The position numbers were made by a program, and so were the translations under genes. A stretch of 64,000 nt of DNA. It comes from Erythrocercus mccallii. Lineage: Eukaryota > Chordata > Aves > Passeriformes > Dicruridae. Under the pieces are notes generated by a model. The model did not search any database. It saw only the letters and a list, made by a program, of their open reading frames with translations, and was not told where the DNA came from. The DNA lies in the NCBI GenBank assembly GCA_013397435.1, contig VZRG01001552.1:104897-168896 (forward strand), given 5' to 3'. Of this stretch, positions 35,144 through 50,100 are shown piece by piece. How positions within the stretch are numbered: position 1 is the first letter of the stretch; every line of letters begins with the position of its first letter.

Positions 35144-38100
35144 TGCTGTCCCTCCTGCATCATGCCTGTCTGTGTGATCACAGATACTCATTTTTGCTTG
35201 TGTGTTTAGTGTGTTCAGTTCTTTGGGCAAGGACATCTGCTTTTTTTTTGTTGTTGCTCTGCGATCATCTCTCATCCTGTAGGTTATATAGACTAATACT
35301 CTGTGTTTGAACCCTGACAGTCCTGAATTAATTTCCTTTTGTGGAGGAACAGTAATATAATTCTGATGTTGTGTTGACGGAATTCAGTGTTGGGAGCCAG
35401 ACTTGTTCACAGCCAGGCTTGAACGGAGACAAGGAGCTGAGCTCACATGCCCAGAGAGGCTTGATCTTATTCAGAGCCAAAAGATACAACTGCAGAAGTT
35501 TAATTAACGTTGAAAACCCCTTCAAAGCAAAATTGCCAGCTATGCTGTGCAGCAGGATGCTTGAACAGCAAGGGATCTGTTACAGAATAACAAATGTTTC
35601 TTTATCTGGATGGTTGCAAGAACAGCAACCAGAGAAAATCCATAAGGCATGCCCCCCTTCCCCAGGGTAGCCTTGAACGCTAAAGTGCAAACTAATTGGC
35701 AGCCAGGTCCACAGCACATCACCGTGGGATGCTCCAAAGAACTGGAAGTTGCTGGGTAGCAACTGGGAGTTGGGTGATATATTGGTTTGGACAGCCTGAG
35801 GAAGGGGAGGGTTCAGAGTCTCACTGCCATCTGTGGGTGATGAAGCTGGGCTGATGGGGAGCCCTGAGTATGGGCTGGTGCAGAGGACAATATCTCAGTT
35901 TGCAAATTGGCCATAGATTGTTGAAAGCAAAAAAAAAGTGACTGCTACAGCCATGACTGAGTCTGGAGAAATTGTAGTAATAAAGTCAGTGGCAGCTGGA
36001 GTAAAATACCACCCAGCTGATTCCCCTATGAGGATGAGGCAGGTGAAATTGCTCTGTTGAGAAAATCCAAATAACTCAATTTTTAAGGGCTTTAGGTCTC
36101 TGTCCACACTGTTCTAGAGAAGGAACTCATTCCTGGGGCACTTCGTTGTGGCAACAGCAACGGCACTTTCTGCTGTCATTGCATTATCACAGGCCAGACA
36201 GGACATATTCAAACCATCCTAAAAGGTGGTGACCAGAACTGCCTATCTTCAGTGAATGGGCAGAAACAGAGCTGCTCAGCTCAGGAATCACTGCTGGTTC
36301 TCACCTTATTTTCATTGGGCATAAGAGCCTATTGGCCAGCGAAAAGGGTGATTCTGCTCCTAATTAAGAAGCATGAGGAAAATTAGTTGTTTCCATAACA
36401 TCAAAATAGCAGGGGGAAGCTGGGGGACTCCAGTCTACCCAAGCCTGACTTGCTGGCAATGCAGCAGGGCAGGCAATAACCTCAGCAGGAGCAGCAACTG
36501 AGGCAGCTGCAAACAAATCCTTTAAGGACTCTCCTGACATAAATAAACATGGAAAATAAATTTTGTCCCCAGCACTCTGCCCTCAACTGATGGGAAACAA
36601 GCTGCATTAACAAAGTAGTTCAATAAGCTGGAAGAACTTCAGTAGAAACCTGCTCACCAGCCCGAGGAGAAGGGGGAGTGCTGCCTGCAAGCATACAAAG
36701 GAGGTATGAAATGTGATAGAGCATGAAGCCATACACTGTGAAAGTACTCACAAATTCAGTTATGAGTGATGATGGTTTTCCTGTGAGAAGGAGCAGAAAG
36801 GAGAGGTGGTGTCTGTTGCTGATGGTGAATGTGAAAGGGTGAGGGCAAGGATGCCAGGTTTGCATTCTTAACTTTGGAGCTATGACCTAGGGAGGCCACC
36901 TATGCTTTCACTTTGTAATATGAGCAGTAATCGTTTTGTGAAGGGGCTTTGTGGCACAGAAAACCTTGAAGTTCAGCCCCAGCCCACCCTGCTCCTTCCT
37001 GCTTCCCACTGCTCCAGCTATCTCCTGCTTCATCTTTTAGTTAGACAGGACTGAGCATTACCCAGTATTCAGAGGTCCCTAAAAGTTTCTCTCTTACAGC
37101 AACCTCTGGATGCATTGGAGCAGTTACTGTTTCTTTTATTCACTATTGCATTTCTCTGGCTTCATTAGAAAATTCCTTTTGGTCATTAAGCGACCTGGCT
37201 GTTAGGGTCCAGATGGCTGCTTTTCTCTCAGCTTTAGAAATTGCCTGCTTAATTTCCCTGGTAGTGTGCCAGCCCTGTGCTGGGGAGGGGGAAGGAGAGG
37301 GGGAAGGAGGATGCCCGGCATGGCATGCACAGACATGCCCAGGCTGAGAGGCTCCTGCAGGATTCCCCGGCAGTGTCCTTGTCTGCAGGGACAGCTCTGA
37401 GCAGATGGGAACCAGCCACAGTTTGTGGAGTGATGGCTAGAGAACACTTTCCACTCGCACAGGGTGTCCTGGTAATCCCACTGAAGGAGGAGGTTCAGCA
37501 GTGGCCTGATGCTGCTGCACACCTCTAGTTCACTTCCACTGGGCATGGCTGTCCTTCCTGGGGGTACAACCTCCTCTTCATGATTAAGAAAGAATGCAGA
37601 AAATTGTCATCTTGAACACATCTTGATTCAGTCATGTTAAATTTAAAGCTCGCCTTGGTGGGGTGGCGCAATGCATGAGTTCATTTGTTCATTTTTTGTC
37701 TCAGTATTCCTTGGTGACACCCAGGTTTGGATTAGCCTCCTTCATTTCTCACTCCACTCTTTTTGATTCAGATATCTGTACCATTTTTCCTAAGAGAGGA
37801 GAGGAGGCCTGACTGATGGCCCCAAAAAGACCCTTGATGGTAACACTCCATTGACAGGTGATGAGTGCACTTATTTGAATTCCTTTCCCCTTATTCTAAG
37901 GCAATTGCTGTTTAATGCCAGCTGTGGTTTCATTAGCATTACTGGGAAAACCCAGCGGTACTTTAGGATATGTCCTAATTTCCCATCTTACTGTAGAGCA
38001 GAAGGCCTGCCCATGCTCCTTGTACCTTGCTGGAAAAGCAGCAAATCCAGAGCAATCCCACAGCAAGTGGGTGCACCCACCTCCCCTTTGCAGTGCTACA

Positions 38101-41100
38101 GAGCTGTCTCAGCAGCTTCTTTTACATCTGCTCCTTATCTGAGCCCAAGGCAGAGGGGCTAGGGGAAGGGTTGGTGTAAGTAGGGGCTCAGAGAAGCTCT
38201 CCACATCACTCTCCTTCCACTGAGTAATGAAAAAATTAGCAGTTTAAGGAGATCTTGCCTCAGTGATGGAGAAGCAAAAAGGTTCTCTGTGATGGCAGTT
38301 GGGCTGATCTGATTTGGTAGCTTGAAAGCACTGATTCAGCAATCAGTAAAATATGCACTCTCTTTGATAACAGCTAATTTATTCACATGCATAAAACTTA
38401 AGCACCTGCTTATCCTATTGACCTCACTGGGCTTTAGACACAAATGCTCACTGTAGCAGGACCAAGAGAGAGGAAAATAACAAAACACACACAGTCTTCC
38501 ATATCCAGGTATCTGTTGTTTCAACTGTTTCATTTTTAATTCAGCTTCACTGGGGGGAATAAATGCAATGAAAAAGTGAAATGTAAAAGTCCAGCTGCAT
38601 GGATACCTGTGGTGAAAGTCTGACTTCCACTGGGGTAGAGGCTGTATGGATGAACTTGGCTTTAATTTCGTTCTATTGGAAGGAAAAAATGGAGGCAGAT
38701 ACATGAAAAATTAAGGTGTTGTGCTTCATATCTTGTGTAATTAGCAAAGCTGACAAACATAATTAGAAAAATTTGTCTGTTAAGCAAACACTGATTGTGG
38801 GTAAGAATAACTAGCAGTTTCCTCCAGGAACAGCTGGGAGCTGATCTAGGAAGAGAGAGATGGTGCTGAAGGCAATCTTGCCCCAATATATTGCAGCTGT
38901 GTTAATTACGAAGACTGGGAACAGCCTTTCCCTCCCACCTGTGGGTGTGATAAAGAGTGACTTAGCTGGGAGGGAGGCAGTTGGAGTCTACTGTGAGGTC
39001 GTGGGAGGGACAGAAAGGGTCAGACACTGTATGTAGGATAGACAGGGTTAGGTGGCCACGATAGGGACAGGAAGGAGCCAGCCACTACTGGAGAAGGAGA
39101 GAAAGAGCCAGAGCTGTGTGGAGCTGGACATGGGAGGCTACAGAGAAAAAATATGAGAGACTTTTAGATAACAAGGTGCTGATGCTTGGAGTCTTCTGAT
39201 GTTTTTAATGAAGCACTTTGAGTGCAATGTCCATCCTGACTTCCACAACGTGAGGATCCTGCTTCAGCTCTCGTGGGTTTATTTGGCAGTGATGCTGGTA
39301 CTCAGCAGCTGCTCTCAGTGCTCAAGAACTTCCACTTTGTTTGGTGTCATTTGATGCGCTGTAACAACTTCTCTATCCTAAGTACAATGTTGTGGTGCCA
39401 GAGAGCTTTGATAGGGGAATGTTCCTGCCCAGCCCAATCTGTGTAGCTGGTTATGGGTCTCCAGGGCAGAGAGGACTCTGCAGCTGGAAGTTTCTTTCCT
39501 TTCTCTCTGTGCAGTTCACAAGCTGGTGTTAAAAACTCAGTGGCAGGCTCTCCTTGCCTTGGTGCATGCCAAAGGCTTCTCTTGTATTTTGATGATCACC
39601 AAGAGATGTTTTTCTTGCTCAAGCTCCTCAGCTGCAGCTTCTAAATGAGCCTGTACAGCTTGGAGGAGCCGTATGTTGCTACCCTCTGGGTGCAATATTG
39701 GTGGTTTGACATTAAAGTATCAGATGCTGAGAGAGTTTACAGTGGCCTCATTCCAAGACTGCTGCTTTTAGAAGAATTGGTGCCATGTTGTGCATTAAAT
39801 TATTTATAAATTGTTCTGTTGGTGACTGGATTTGAGAATTAAAATGTATATGTGAGAAAAGGTTTTCAATAATGAAATAAGGTAACAAAAAGATAAAGCC
39901 ATTATATGCATAATTAAAATGATACATAACTGTATCTTCTTTATGTAGCTGCTTCAGCATCTCAACTAACTTATTAGGCTGAGTAGCAGCCCCTGAATCC
40001 TCCCCCTGTCTGAGTTTGGCTGCTGCTGTTGCTTAAGATGTTGCAGATCTGCCCTGAGTAGGGCCCTGGCTGATGCCCTGGGGACAGTGATCCAGTCTTA
40101 TCCCTTTCCCTGATTTCTGGGCTTGGAGAGTGGAACCTCATAGGGCAAGGCAGAAAGACAAAGTCTTCAATTTGCTCAATAAGCTGTTTTTATCATATCC
40201 CTTCAGTAGTGTGTTCCTGTTTCAGGTGTCAAGGTGCTCAGGGCCTTCTGAGGGTGCACTAATCATTTCAGACATCCCCTTATGAGAAGCAGTAAATCTT
40301 TTCTCCCTCTCTATTTCTTGGCATGATGTAGAGATGAGACACTGAACTGCAGGAGGCTAGACTGAGTAATTTTCTCAGGATAGGCAGCTCTCCCTGCAGG
40401 CATGTACTTGATGGGCAGTGGCTGTTGAAAGAAGCTGGACCAAAAAACTCCTTAAACACTACTCTGGAACATTCTGTACCTATAATGGAAAATGCCATGT
40501 CCTGCACCTGTGGGGCAGGTTTTCTGCAAGTGGTGAGGTGTTGTGGCCCCACAGGTCCTTGGGTACAGAGCCCCAGAGAGCGTCTGGCCGTACTGGACCT
40601 GCTCAGTCCCTCTTAACAAAACAAGGGGACAGGGAAATGTAGTGCCTGAGAATGCTGCTTTGATTTGCCCTGGGGTGCCTTGGAGACTCACGGCCACAAA
40701 AGCCACAAAATGAGCTTGAATAACAGAATAGTCATCTAGCTCTTTAATTAAAAAAATGTGGTTTCACCACTTCTCTAGCTGGTCCCAGCCGGAGCCGACA
40801 CTGTGGTAAGCATGCAAATACAAAGAAATATAATTTCCTGCAAACTTTCTGTTTTCCCTCGAAGCCCAAAGTCCTGCTATGCCAGACCCCACACAGGCCT
40901 GCACTTCTGGTTTCCAGTACTTCAAGCTACATGAAAGATTTGTGAACCTCCATGTTCACAGAGGGTAATTTAAGCTTTAACCTTTCCTTACAAGATGTGT
41001 GTCCTTGTCTTTCTGTAAAGTCCACCCTTACGTAACATTAAAATGCACTTATTCACTGGGGCTCTGGGGAAGGCTTCTGTCCCTGGATGCTCCCTGTCTA

Positions 41101-44100
41101 CCACCTCATTCTCCACAGGTTCACCTGCCCAAATATTAAGGAATTTTGGCTTTACTTCTGCTGTCCTGAGGTCACCGGTGTTGTGATGGCTGCTACATGC
41201 CCAGATCCTGCCTGCATTGGCCAGGACAGTGCTCAGTCTGGCTCGCTGGGGCTGTGTGCGGGGCGCGAGTGGAGCCTCCAGCAGCAAAAGGAGGCTGAAG
41301 CCACACACTTAAATATTTTTCTTGCTGTTCAGATCAAATATGTCTTGAATTTACTCCGCCTTAAGTAGTTTGAACTTTTCTTGTCCAAAGACCATGCTTG
41401 CTTTCCCCAAATAGTTTCAATTTGCTATAGTGGCAGATTTTTTGTTGGAAATGCTTTGCTCGGGATGCTCAAGTTGGCTGGGATCACCTCAATGTGAGAT
41501 GATCCCACAGGTGAGAGGATGAGTGTGGTGGGTGCAAAGGCAAGGGAGCAAGGAGCCGCATGCCTGTGTGACAGTATCTGATCCCCAGGGGGGAATCATT
41601 GTGGCTTTGTGGGCAGCATCACCCTGGAGCACTTGGCAAGCTGAGTGCAATGCAGATGCTGTGCACGGGCTGCTGCTGCTGGGGGAATAACTGCACCAGT
41701 GATGATCCTGGCTGGAACAGCACACCATGGAAAGACCCCAGGTTCTTGCAATGTGCCAATGTGCCCCTGCCTGCTGAAGGCCTGGGATGTTGGAGGACAG
41801 CAAAAGTTGGTGGGCTTACACAGACTTGGCAGCATCCCTGGGGGATGAGGTTTATTCCAGCACCAGTTCCTTCTTGGAACAGCCTTGGCTTTAGTAATCT
41901 CTGGAATGCAGGTCACTGCTGCAGATTTCTATTCAGCCAGATCTTCATTGGGATCTCTTTGTTCTTGGCTGACACTTGCCTCCAAGTAGTCTGTGATGCC
42001 TTTAAGGGCTTTCTTCGTGCCTTCTCCTTGCACTTCCCAACCTGCCTTGCAGGCTACTTTTCCACTTGCCAGGCTTTGGGGGTGACCTGGTGGTGCCTGC
42101 CCACCCCAGCACCCCACTGCGTGGCCCCTCAAGCTGTCATATGTGTTGTTTGTGCCCTGAGAGCTGGGAAGCTGTTTTAATGCTTCTTGTAGTACAAGAT
42201 GATGGCACACAATGTGCTCACTTAGAGCAAACAAAAAGTCCATTAAAATGGACTGTGGTTACTATGGGCATCTGCCTGCTGCTGCCTTTATGATTCTGGC
42301 TTTTAGTCATACTAAATTGTGTCAGAGCAATCTGAATAGATTTTTTTCTGTTCCTCCCTCTTCACCCAGCCATCCATCAAAGGATGCCTTTTGTGGACGT
42401 CTTTGTACTCCCACATGGTGCTAGCGGTGGCCATGGCTGAAGCTGGGTCTGTCTGGGATAATGGAGAAGGAAAGTGACTCCTCAGACCTGAGTGGTCACC
42501 TGTGGGGGAGAAATCCTAACTCCTTTTGAGCTGTAGGAGTTTTGCACTGGTCTCAGAGAAGCTGAGATTTCACCCTTTCTTTACCTGCCCTGTTCCTCCC
42601 AAAACCTCCCAGCCCATGAAATGAAGATTGTGACAGTGGAAGAGCTGGATTGTGTTCAGTGCTGGCCTTCCAGAGACAGTTTATAGCCATGGAACTGAGA
42701 GAAAAATACTATCTTCTAGCCTTTTTCCTTCTTGACATGATGAGGACTTGATTTTCAGCTCCCTCTCTGTAGGGATGAGCACTCAGTTCCATCCCTCTGG
42801 CTCCATCACCTCTCAGTGCAGTGTTCCTCCTCCAGTTTGTTGGATAGATTTGGGTTCACATTTTGTTTTTTAGACTGTCCACTCTACTATCTTTTTTTCC
42901 TGAGTTGGTTGCAGAGAAGCTGCAACCTGCATGTTTTCACACCATGTTTCCTTCCAGAGCTGTGGCATAAGCTCCATGCTGGTGGCTTTCCCTCTTTATT
43001 TGGGCAGTTTGGAGAGAGAAGCATGTCTTTCCATCCAGTATACAGCTGGACTCATGCATCTGATGTGGTGGTTGAGAGGAGGGTTGCCAGGGAAGGACAC
43101 TCCCATTGGTGGGAGCACAGGTCCTGCTGCTCCAGCTCTGAGCCCATCCTATGAAGGGTGGATGTACTCTCAGCTCCAGACAGCCCTGCCCATAATCATG
43201 TATGAAATGCTGCTTCTAAATTCCTTCTTGGCTGTTGTCAGTCAGTAATTAAAGCTTGATACATATGAACTGATTTGATTTTTCTTCTCTCTCTGTGCCG
43301 TTATATGGTTTTGTATAGCATGAAATATTCCTGATGGTTGTAAAATTATCTTGGTTATTTGTAAAAGTCTGTACTTGCTTCTTAATAACGCCTTGAGCCT
43401 ATGGGCTGGAAAAGATTCACGTTTTACTTGTTGAGCTAAAAAACATTAATTCACAGAATATACACATCAGAATGCTGTCCTGACATGGGGCAAGTCCTGC
43501 CCTGTGAGATTTATTCTCTTGTCTTCCAGATGTGCTTTCGACACCTCCTTGTATTGCTTTGAAAGCTCAGCCTGATGGATAGATTGGTCAAAGTCAAGAG
43601 AGGACTTTGTATAAAAGCAAGAAAAAAGGTCAAAATGAAGTTATGGGATGACTGAGGTCAGCACAAGCTGTGGGAGGCCATCTCTCTTTGGGCTGTGAGG
43701 CTAAGTGCAGTAGGAGACGATGGGACTGATACCTGGGTGCCATGGGGTGACTTTACTGTTGCAGCAGGTCAGTTGTTCTCCCATGCTTGTTTTGGTCCTG
43801 CTGTACCTGGTTAGTGGAGAAGCTTCCTGTTGCCCATGGCAGAGCTAATCCAGGGGAAGAAGGAGAAGCCAAAGACACAGCAGATGCCTGATTCATTTTT
43901 TTAATTGGATGTGCAGAGAAAGGGGAGCCACGTGCTACCTGAATTTCCTTGCCCCACCAATTAATACTCACCTTGCCATATCCCCACCCTGCTATGGCTC
44001 TGCATGAATTTTATACTGACGATGAAGATAAAATACATTGTCCATGGACCTTCCCTTGTGTTTCCTTGTCCTTGGAGCAGCACTAGTCCTTCAGATGGAA

Positions 44101-47100
44101 ATGGCTCTGAGGGATTTCCAGCCTGAGCATGTAGCTCACTCAGGGCATGCTGGCTGCTGGGGGACAGTGCAGCTCTCCTAGACCTGATCCCAGTGCAGCA
44201 GCCAGGATTTCCACTGCTGACAGAATCTGGAGCAGTGAGGAAATAAGTGGCTGGGAGTGAACAGGCAGCCATGCCACAGGTCGGGCATGATGCAGGGCTC
44301 AGGCACCTCTAGAACCTGGGCAGGGAAGGTTTCTGCTGGCTTTGTTCCCCTCCTTGAACTAGTCTGGTCTTTGTCCCCTTATGAATTGGTCAACACTGCC
44401 CTCAATACCAAAATTCAATTGACTTTTCCCCTCCTGAGTTTTATTTCATTAAGAGCACAAATGCTTTTATTTGGGGATCCTTGGGGTGCCTCACATGCCT
44501 CAGTTTCTCTGCCTCAAGCTATGAAGTGTGTCAGGCCATGGTTAACAAGCCATGCTGAGGGCTTATTTACAAAGCAGAAAGGAGAGGGGAAGTATGGCCA
44601 AAGGCTTTCACTTAAGGAAATAAAGGAGAGAAAGGAAAAAGGCTCTTGCAAACTCCTCACTCTTCTCATGCAGCCAGCTGACATAACCTCATTAAACACA
44701 GGTGCTCGCCTGCGTTTCTATTCACAGAAAGCTGGTTTCTTGTGGAAAATTTACAGGACAACAGACAAACGCAGTGCTTCTAGTGCTTTTCGCAAGTCAT
44801 ACAGGCTTGCCCTATAAATGATGGCTTTAAATACAGAAAAGGAAGCACATGGGGTTTGTTAACCATTATAGTCTTGTGAGTGGTGATGGGGAGCCAGCTG
44901 ACAGCATCACTGCTTTGCCACTTCCCCAGCAATGGCCTGTCAGTTGCAGATGCTGCCCAAGAGATGAAAAATAATGATAAATTTTTTTTTTTAAAGCCAG
45001 ATTTAAAAAAATCCTTAAACATCTGTTTTGTTTAAACCTGCGGCTTTAACCAGGAAAAAGGACAGATAATAATGCGTAACATGAAGCGCTGCTGCGAATG
45101 AGTGCTGAGAGGCGATGAGGTTTGGTGACCGGGACTTCTGACCAGAAGGTAGGGGAAATATGCTCCCCCACAGTGTGACTCCAGCCCACGCCTTCTCTTC
45201 CCTGTTTCCTTTTTGCCATTTTTGTTCCTGACATGGTGAGATGTCCCTGGAGGGAGGACAGGATCTGTGTACCCTGTGGGGTAGCAGTCTCAGAGCCAGT
45301 GATACTACTGCTCATTGAGGCATATTGCTTATCCTGTTGCTAGAAGAATGTTCATTTTGAACATTCTGCTAGTTAGCAATGACAAATATGTGATGGGCAA
45401 TCAAAGTGAAAACCTAAATTTGCTTTAACTTAGGGGGTGTTTTTTGATTCCATTGGTTATTTTACCAAGAACTAGGTTAACTTGTTTTAATGGCTTGATC
45501 ACTGAACTTGTCCTAGTTAAGCTTTGAAAGTTGCATCCCTTTGAGGTCGTGTCCTAGCTTGGTGGCTGCTGTTGTGGCCCTTCTTTGGGTCAGCTGTCTG
45601 CCAGAGTGGGTTAATTGCACCACAGCATCAGCAGATCTGCTCACACCAAGGTGCCTGTGCCTTTGCTATGGAAGAAAATAAAGGATAATGTCTACACCAG
45701 TGGCTGTGGCATGTAGGAAAAAACCCCCCCAAAATAACAAACACTGAACAAAACAAAGATAATTGATTATCACAGCTAGACAGGTCTCATTATCTAACCT
45801 ATTTAAAGCTGTTTGAAAGCTCTCTATGGTACCCTTGCTGGATGTACCCCAAAACATCTTCTAAAAGGCAGGGCTGGAGCTGTAAAAAGTGGCAGGTGCC
45901 TGGAAATATCAAACTATCTGTGGTAAAGAGGGGAGTAACACTTACTGATAATGTTATGGCTTTCCTCTGCCAGCTGCCATTTGAGCACAGCAGCATCCTT
46001 CCTTTTGCAAGCAAACCAGGAAGAGAGGCAGGATTCACCCTGCTCTTTAGGTGGAAGATACTAATTATCTGCATTTGTGAACAAGGTTGTTGTGGTCAAG
46101 GCAAAACCATATGCCATTCAGTCAGCAGAACCTGATGCTTTGCCTTGGTGCCTCCAAGGACATGCACATTATGTTGTCTTCAACCTTTCCGGCAGATTTT
46201 GCTGGTCTTTCTGTTGTAGTATCACCATTCCAAGTCCTTGAGCCCCAGAGTGTTACATCCGTGGCCACACGTGGGTCCTCACCCCTGTGTCTTTCCCAGT
46301 TTTGGAAACAGGTATGTCAGCAAATTGTGGGCAGTTTGTGTAGTCAAACTGTAAACTCTGCAGTGGCAGGGTGATGGTGATTATGTTTCTGAACAAGGTT
46401 TAGTAGGAGATGAGACTATTCTTGTGGTATTTAGGGCAGGAGGCAGCCGGTCTGGACAGTTGGCTCTCATATACTTAACAACTGATACTTGATAGTTATA
46501 GCCAAAGAGAGCAGTGGCCCACTCAACATGCCAGGGCATGTCTCTGTTCCTGATGAAGAGCTGTTCCTGGTGTGACAAGGAGGAGTCTGCCTGTGATGTG
46601 ATGCAAATGGCCACTTTGTCCTTCAATCAAATGCGTTGACAGACCTTGCGTCATGAAGCTGGAGAAGTAAAAATATATGGTCCTTAAAAAAAGGGGCAAA
46701 ACAAGCCTGGCATGATTAAATGTGTCCAATTTACCAGATGGATTTCTGCTCTGCTGTGCTCTGCTCTTCTTCCAGGAGTTTTTCTGCATTTTGTATTCTG
46801 CTTACATAGGAATGTGAGTTCTCTCCATTTAATAGGTTTGATTGGTATCAAAAGATAGTCTAGAATTGTTCCTGCTGGAATGGATCTTGGGAAGGGACCA
46901 GGGTTTGAATTTTTGCATACAACTCGCAAGCAGAGAGTAGAGGTTGGCCATAACTACAGCCATCTGCCTCATCCTGCCGTCACCACCAACACACACAGCC
47001 CTTACAGAGGTGTAACAAAGATTCAGCAAAATAAAAAGATTCATCTTTACTGTTCATGCTATAGGGGTTCCTGATACAAAAGTCAAACCAAGCCAGGGAT

Positions 47101-50100
47101 GGGTTTGGGAGACCAGCAGTGCTGGGGCAGTCAGATGGCATCCTTTTACCTGGCTGCCGGAACAGAGATTTACACAACTGGAGGGATTCCCAGGTCCTTG
47201 ATGAGGAGAAAGGGGCTGGGACCTGTGTCCTTGGCTCTAACTCTCGTGTGGGAGTGGCTGTTGCAATTTGCCCAGCTATGGTGGTCTGGTACCTACGTGA
47301 CTGGTGCTGCATAGTTCGGCATGACTTGTAATACCTGGTGAAATAACACTGTTTACAGATGGGCAGATTTATTATTCCTTAAATTAGCATTTGAGGTGAG
47401 GGAAGTGCTAGTAAAAACAAGTTCTGTATTAAATGTTTCAACTCATTTGCCAAAGTCAGGCACTATATAATTTGAATCCCTCTGGGGAGGAATGAAATCT
47501 GAGAATTTGTTTGGTCTGTGCTCTGTTATGGTTGTTTTCTGCAAAGCTGCTTTGGTCCCAGGTTATGATCAACACTGGTTCTCACTGAAAGCAGAATCAT
47601 CTGGTAGCCACAGGAAAATGCTCTGGGCTGGTCCTAACAGGTTAAATTATTAATTTCAGTTAGCTTGCTTTAATAATTAAAGATTTTTTTGTCACGTTGT
47701 AAAAATTGTTCAACACACTGTGGTGATGCAGGACTCTTATTTCTATTCGTGAGTAATTTCTTACAGCTCATGCAGCCTGTGGGGTGCTCCTAAAGCACTT
47801 CTCCAGAGTTCCTGGTACTTTCACCTGAGAGACAGTCACCTGAGAATTGTGATATTATTTCTTCCTCTGGTTTAATAGCCTTGCTTGTGAAGCCAGAAGG
47901 CTCCTTTTTGATCTGTTCACCAGTTGCCCACAGCATCAATAATTGTTAGAGACACTTGTACAGCTAATAGAATAGAAAGAACCTGTCTACAAAAAAAGCT
48001 CATTGTAATACCACTGCTTTTAAGAGACTGGGGAAAGCAACAAAGCCAACCAGAAAGTGCGTTGTTCCTGTAGTCACATGGATCTGGGGACAGGACACAT
48101 AAGTAGATCTTAATTCTCTCCCAAATGCATGTTTTATTTCACACCCCAGCACAGCTTCTGATTTATGTATTTTTTAACATCACAGTATTTTCATTGTTAA
48201 AAACTAAAGGGGAAAATGCAGCTAAGTTCTGATCTAAAAGCCTGAGGTAAATACAGGGACAGTACCTGCTGTTACTAGTCCTTGGACCAGCCCTAGCGCC
48301 GAGCTTGGTGATAACAGCATTCAAATTCCCAGTTTGCAGAGGACTGGAGAATTTCTACAATCTCTTGAAAGGGATTTTGAGCCATGCTGCAAGCAATTTA
48401 AACAGGCAGCCTGTATCCTGAGGTAAAGGTTATCTTAGCTGGCTGAAGTGTGATGCTATGAGGGGAATCTACTGATCTACAAATGAATGAGGGGAAGAAA
48501 GACGTACAGCTGAGCTGATTCATCGAGGTAAAATGTTGGCTGCTGTAAATGGGGATTCAGTTAAGCCATGCTGGGGGTTCAACTCTAAAGGTTGGGATGG
48601 AGACTGAGAGCTCTTAACAGGCCAAGGCAAACTCTGGTGTTCCTGGTCGCAGGGAGACAAGTCTGGAGTCAATCCCGGAGAAGACACTGTCCTAACAAAG
48701 GATCTGGTAAATGGAGTTAGCAAGGATTTCTTTTGATGTATAGCAGTCTGTTCAGTTTGCTGTGTGCTTTGTTTAATGACTGAAACCAAAGGAGTAGGAG
48801 CTCATCTCTGTGAGGCTGGGAGAGAATATAGATTAAATTGTAGGGAAAATGTGACACTTTCCCTACATACCATGAGCCATGTGCTGTTCAGATCTGGTGA
48901 GGTGGGCAGGCTCATTAAACTCATTAAGCAAAATTAGAACCTCCCGTGTCACCCCTTGGGAGAAACTCCATGTGTATTGTCATTTTGGTAAAATGCAATT
49001 TGTACTTCTTTTAAAATAATTCATCATTCTCTTGCTCATCTTGGTCTCAATCCAGCAGGAAGATAGGAGTGTTTGGAAGTTTTCTGCACAGTCTTTTTGG
49101 GTGATGTCAATAGCACTGTCAGATATTTGGGAGGCTTGGAGATTTTAAGTCCAAACATCTGTGTTCTGACAGAGCCTCCCCACTGTGTGCAGGGCAAGGG
49201 TCCTCACTTCAGTGTTTGAGAGGGCTCAGGGAGCCTCCTGATGCTGGAATTCCCTTGGACATGGACCACAGCAGCTGCCTTCCCTGCTGTATAGATGGGA
49301 CAGGGTGGAGGAGCATGGGGAGAGGAAGGTCAAGGCACATTCTGTTCCCTCAGTCCATCTCCAGGAGATATTTCCCGAAGAGCACTGTCCAGCTGGCTCT
49401 GTGCACAGCAGCCCCCAGGCAGCTTTGGACTCTGATGACTCTTGTACAAAATTCTCCAGGAAAACACAGGTAGTCCCATCCTGTGCCCAGAAAACCCAGA
49501 ATTTTCAAAAACTTGGATTTCTCTTTTTGTCATACAGAGAGGATGTGATTTCACGGGTGAGGCAATTGCTCACTGTGATTTATTGTGCTGTGTCAGGCTG
49601 GGAAACCTCTTCCCTGGCTGCATGTGGATTGCAGCTGGGCATGTGGGAAGAGAATGCTGTCAGAACTGGATCTGGTAACATTTAATTTAGCCCTGTCACA
49701 GCAGATTAGATTTGATTCTGTCATACTTGCTCAGAGCACAACAGTGGATGATACTTGTAGGGAACGGAGGATGCCAGGGGAAAGGATTTCCCGGGTCTAG
49801 GCACATGCTAGCTGCTGGTCTCCAGCACAGAAGGAGCCAGCATCCAGAACTGCCTGGCCTGGGGTTTTGTGTGAGCTGTGAACATCACAGATCATCATCT
49901 GCGGCCGCTTCAAGAGCAGTGACTAACGGGTCTTGTAGATTCCTGTTGCTCTATCTCTTAATACTGGAGTTGAGTTTTCCTCTACTCTTCTTAGCCCTAC
50001 CTGGATTCATCAACCAATACCATACTCATGTTTCATCCTGTGTAAATGGAGCTGGAGCAAGCCTTTGAATAAATCCAACAGCTACCACACCGAAGGATGC

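Noticed and set aside
41599..42180. 193-codon open frame on the + strand in MMP17 intron 1
   Set aside because: Its composition is Cys/Trp-rich chance translation, with no domain, no splice or promoter context and overlapping open frames on both strands.
44257..44817. 186-codon open frame on the + strand
   Set aside because: No recognisable motif; low-complexity Lys/Glu patches reflect purine-rich DNA. Not supportable as a gene.
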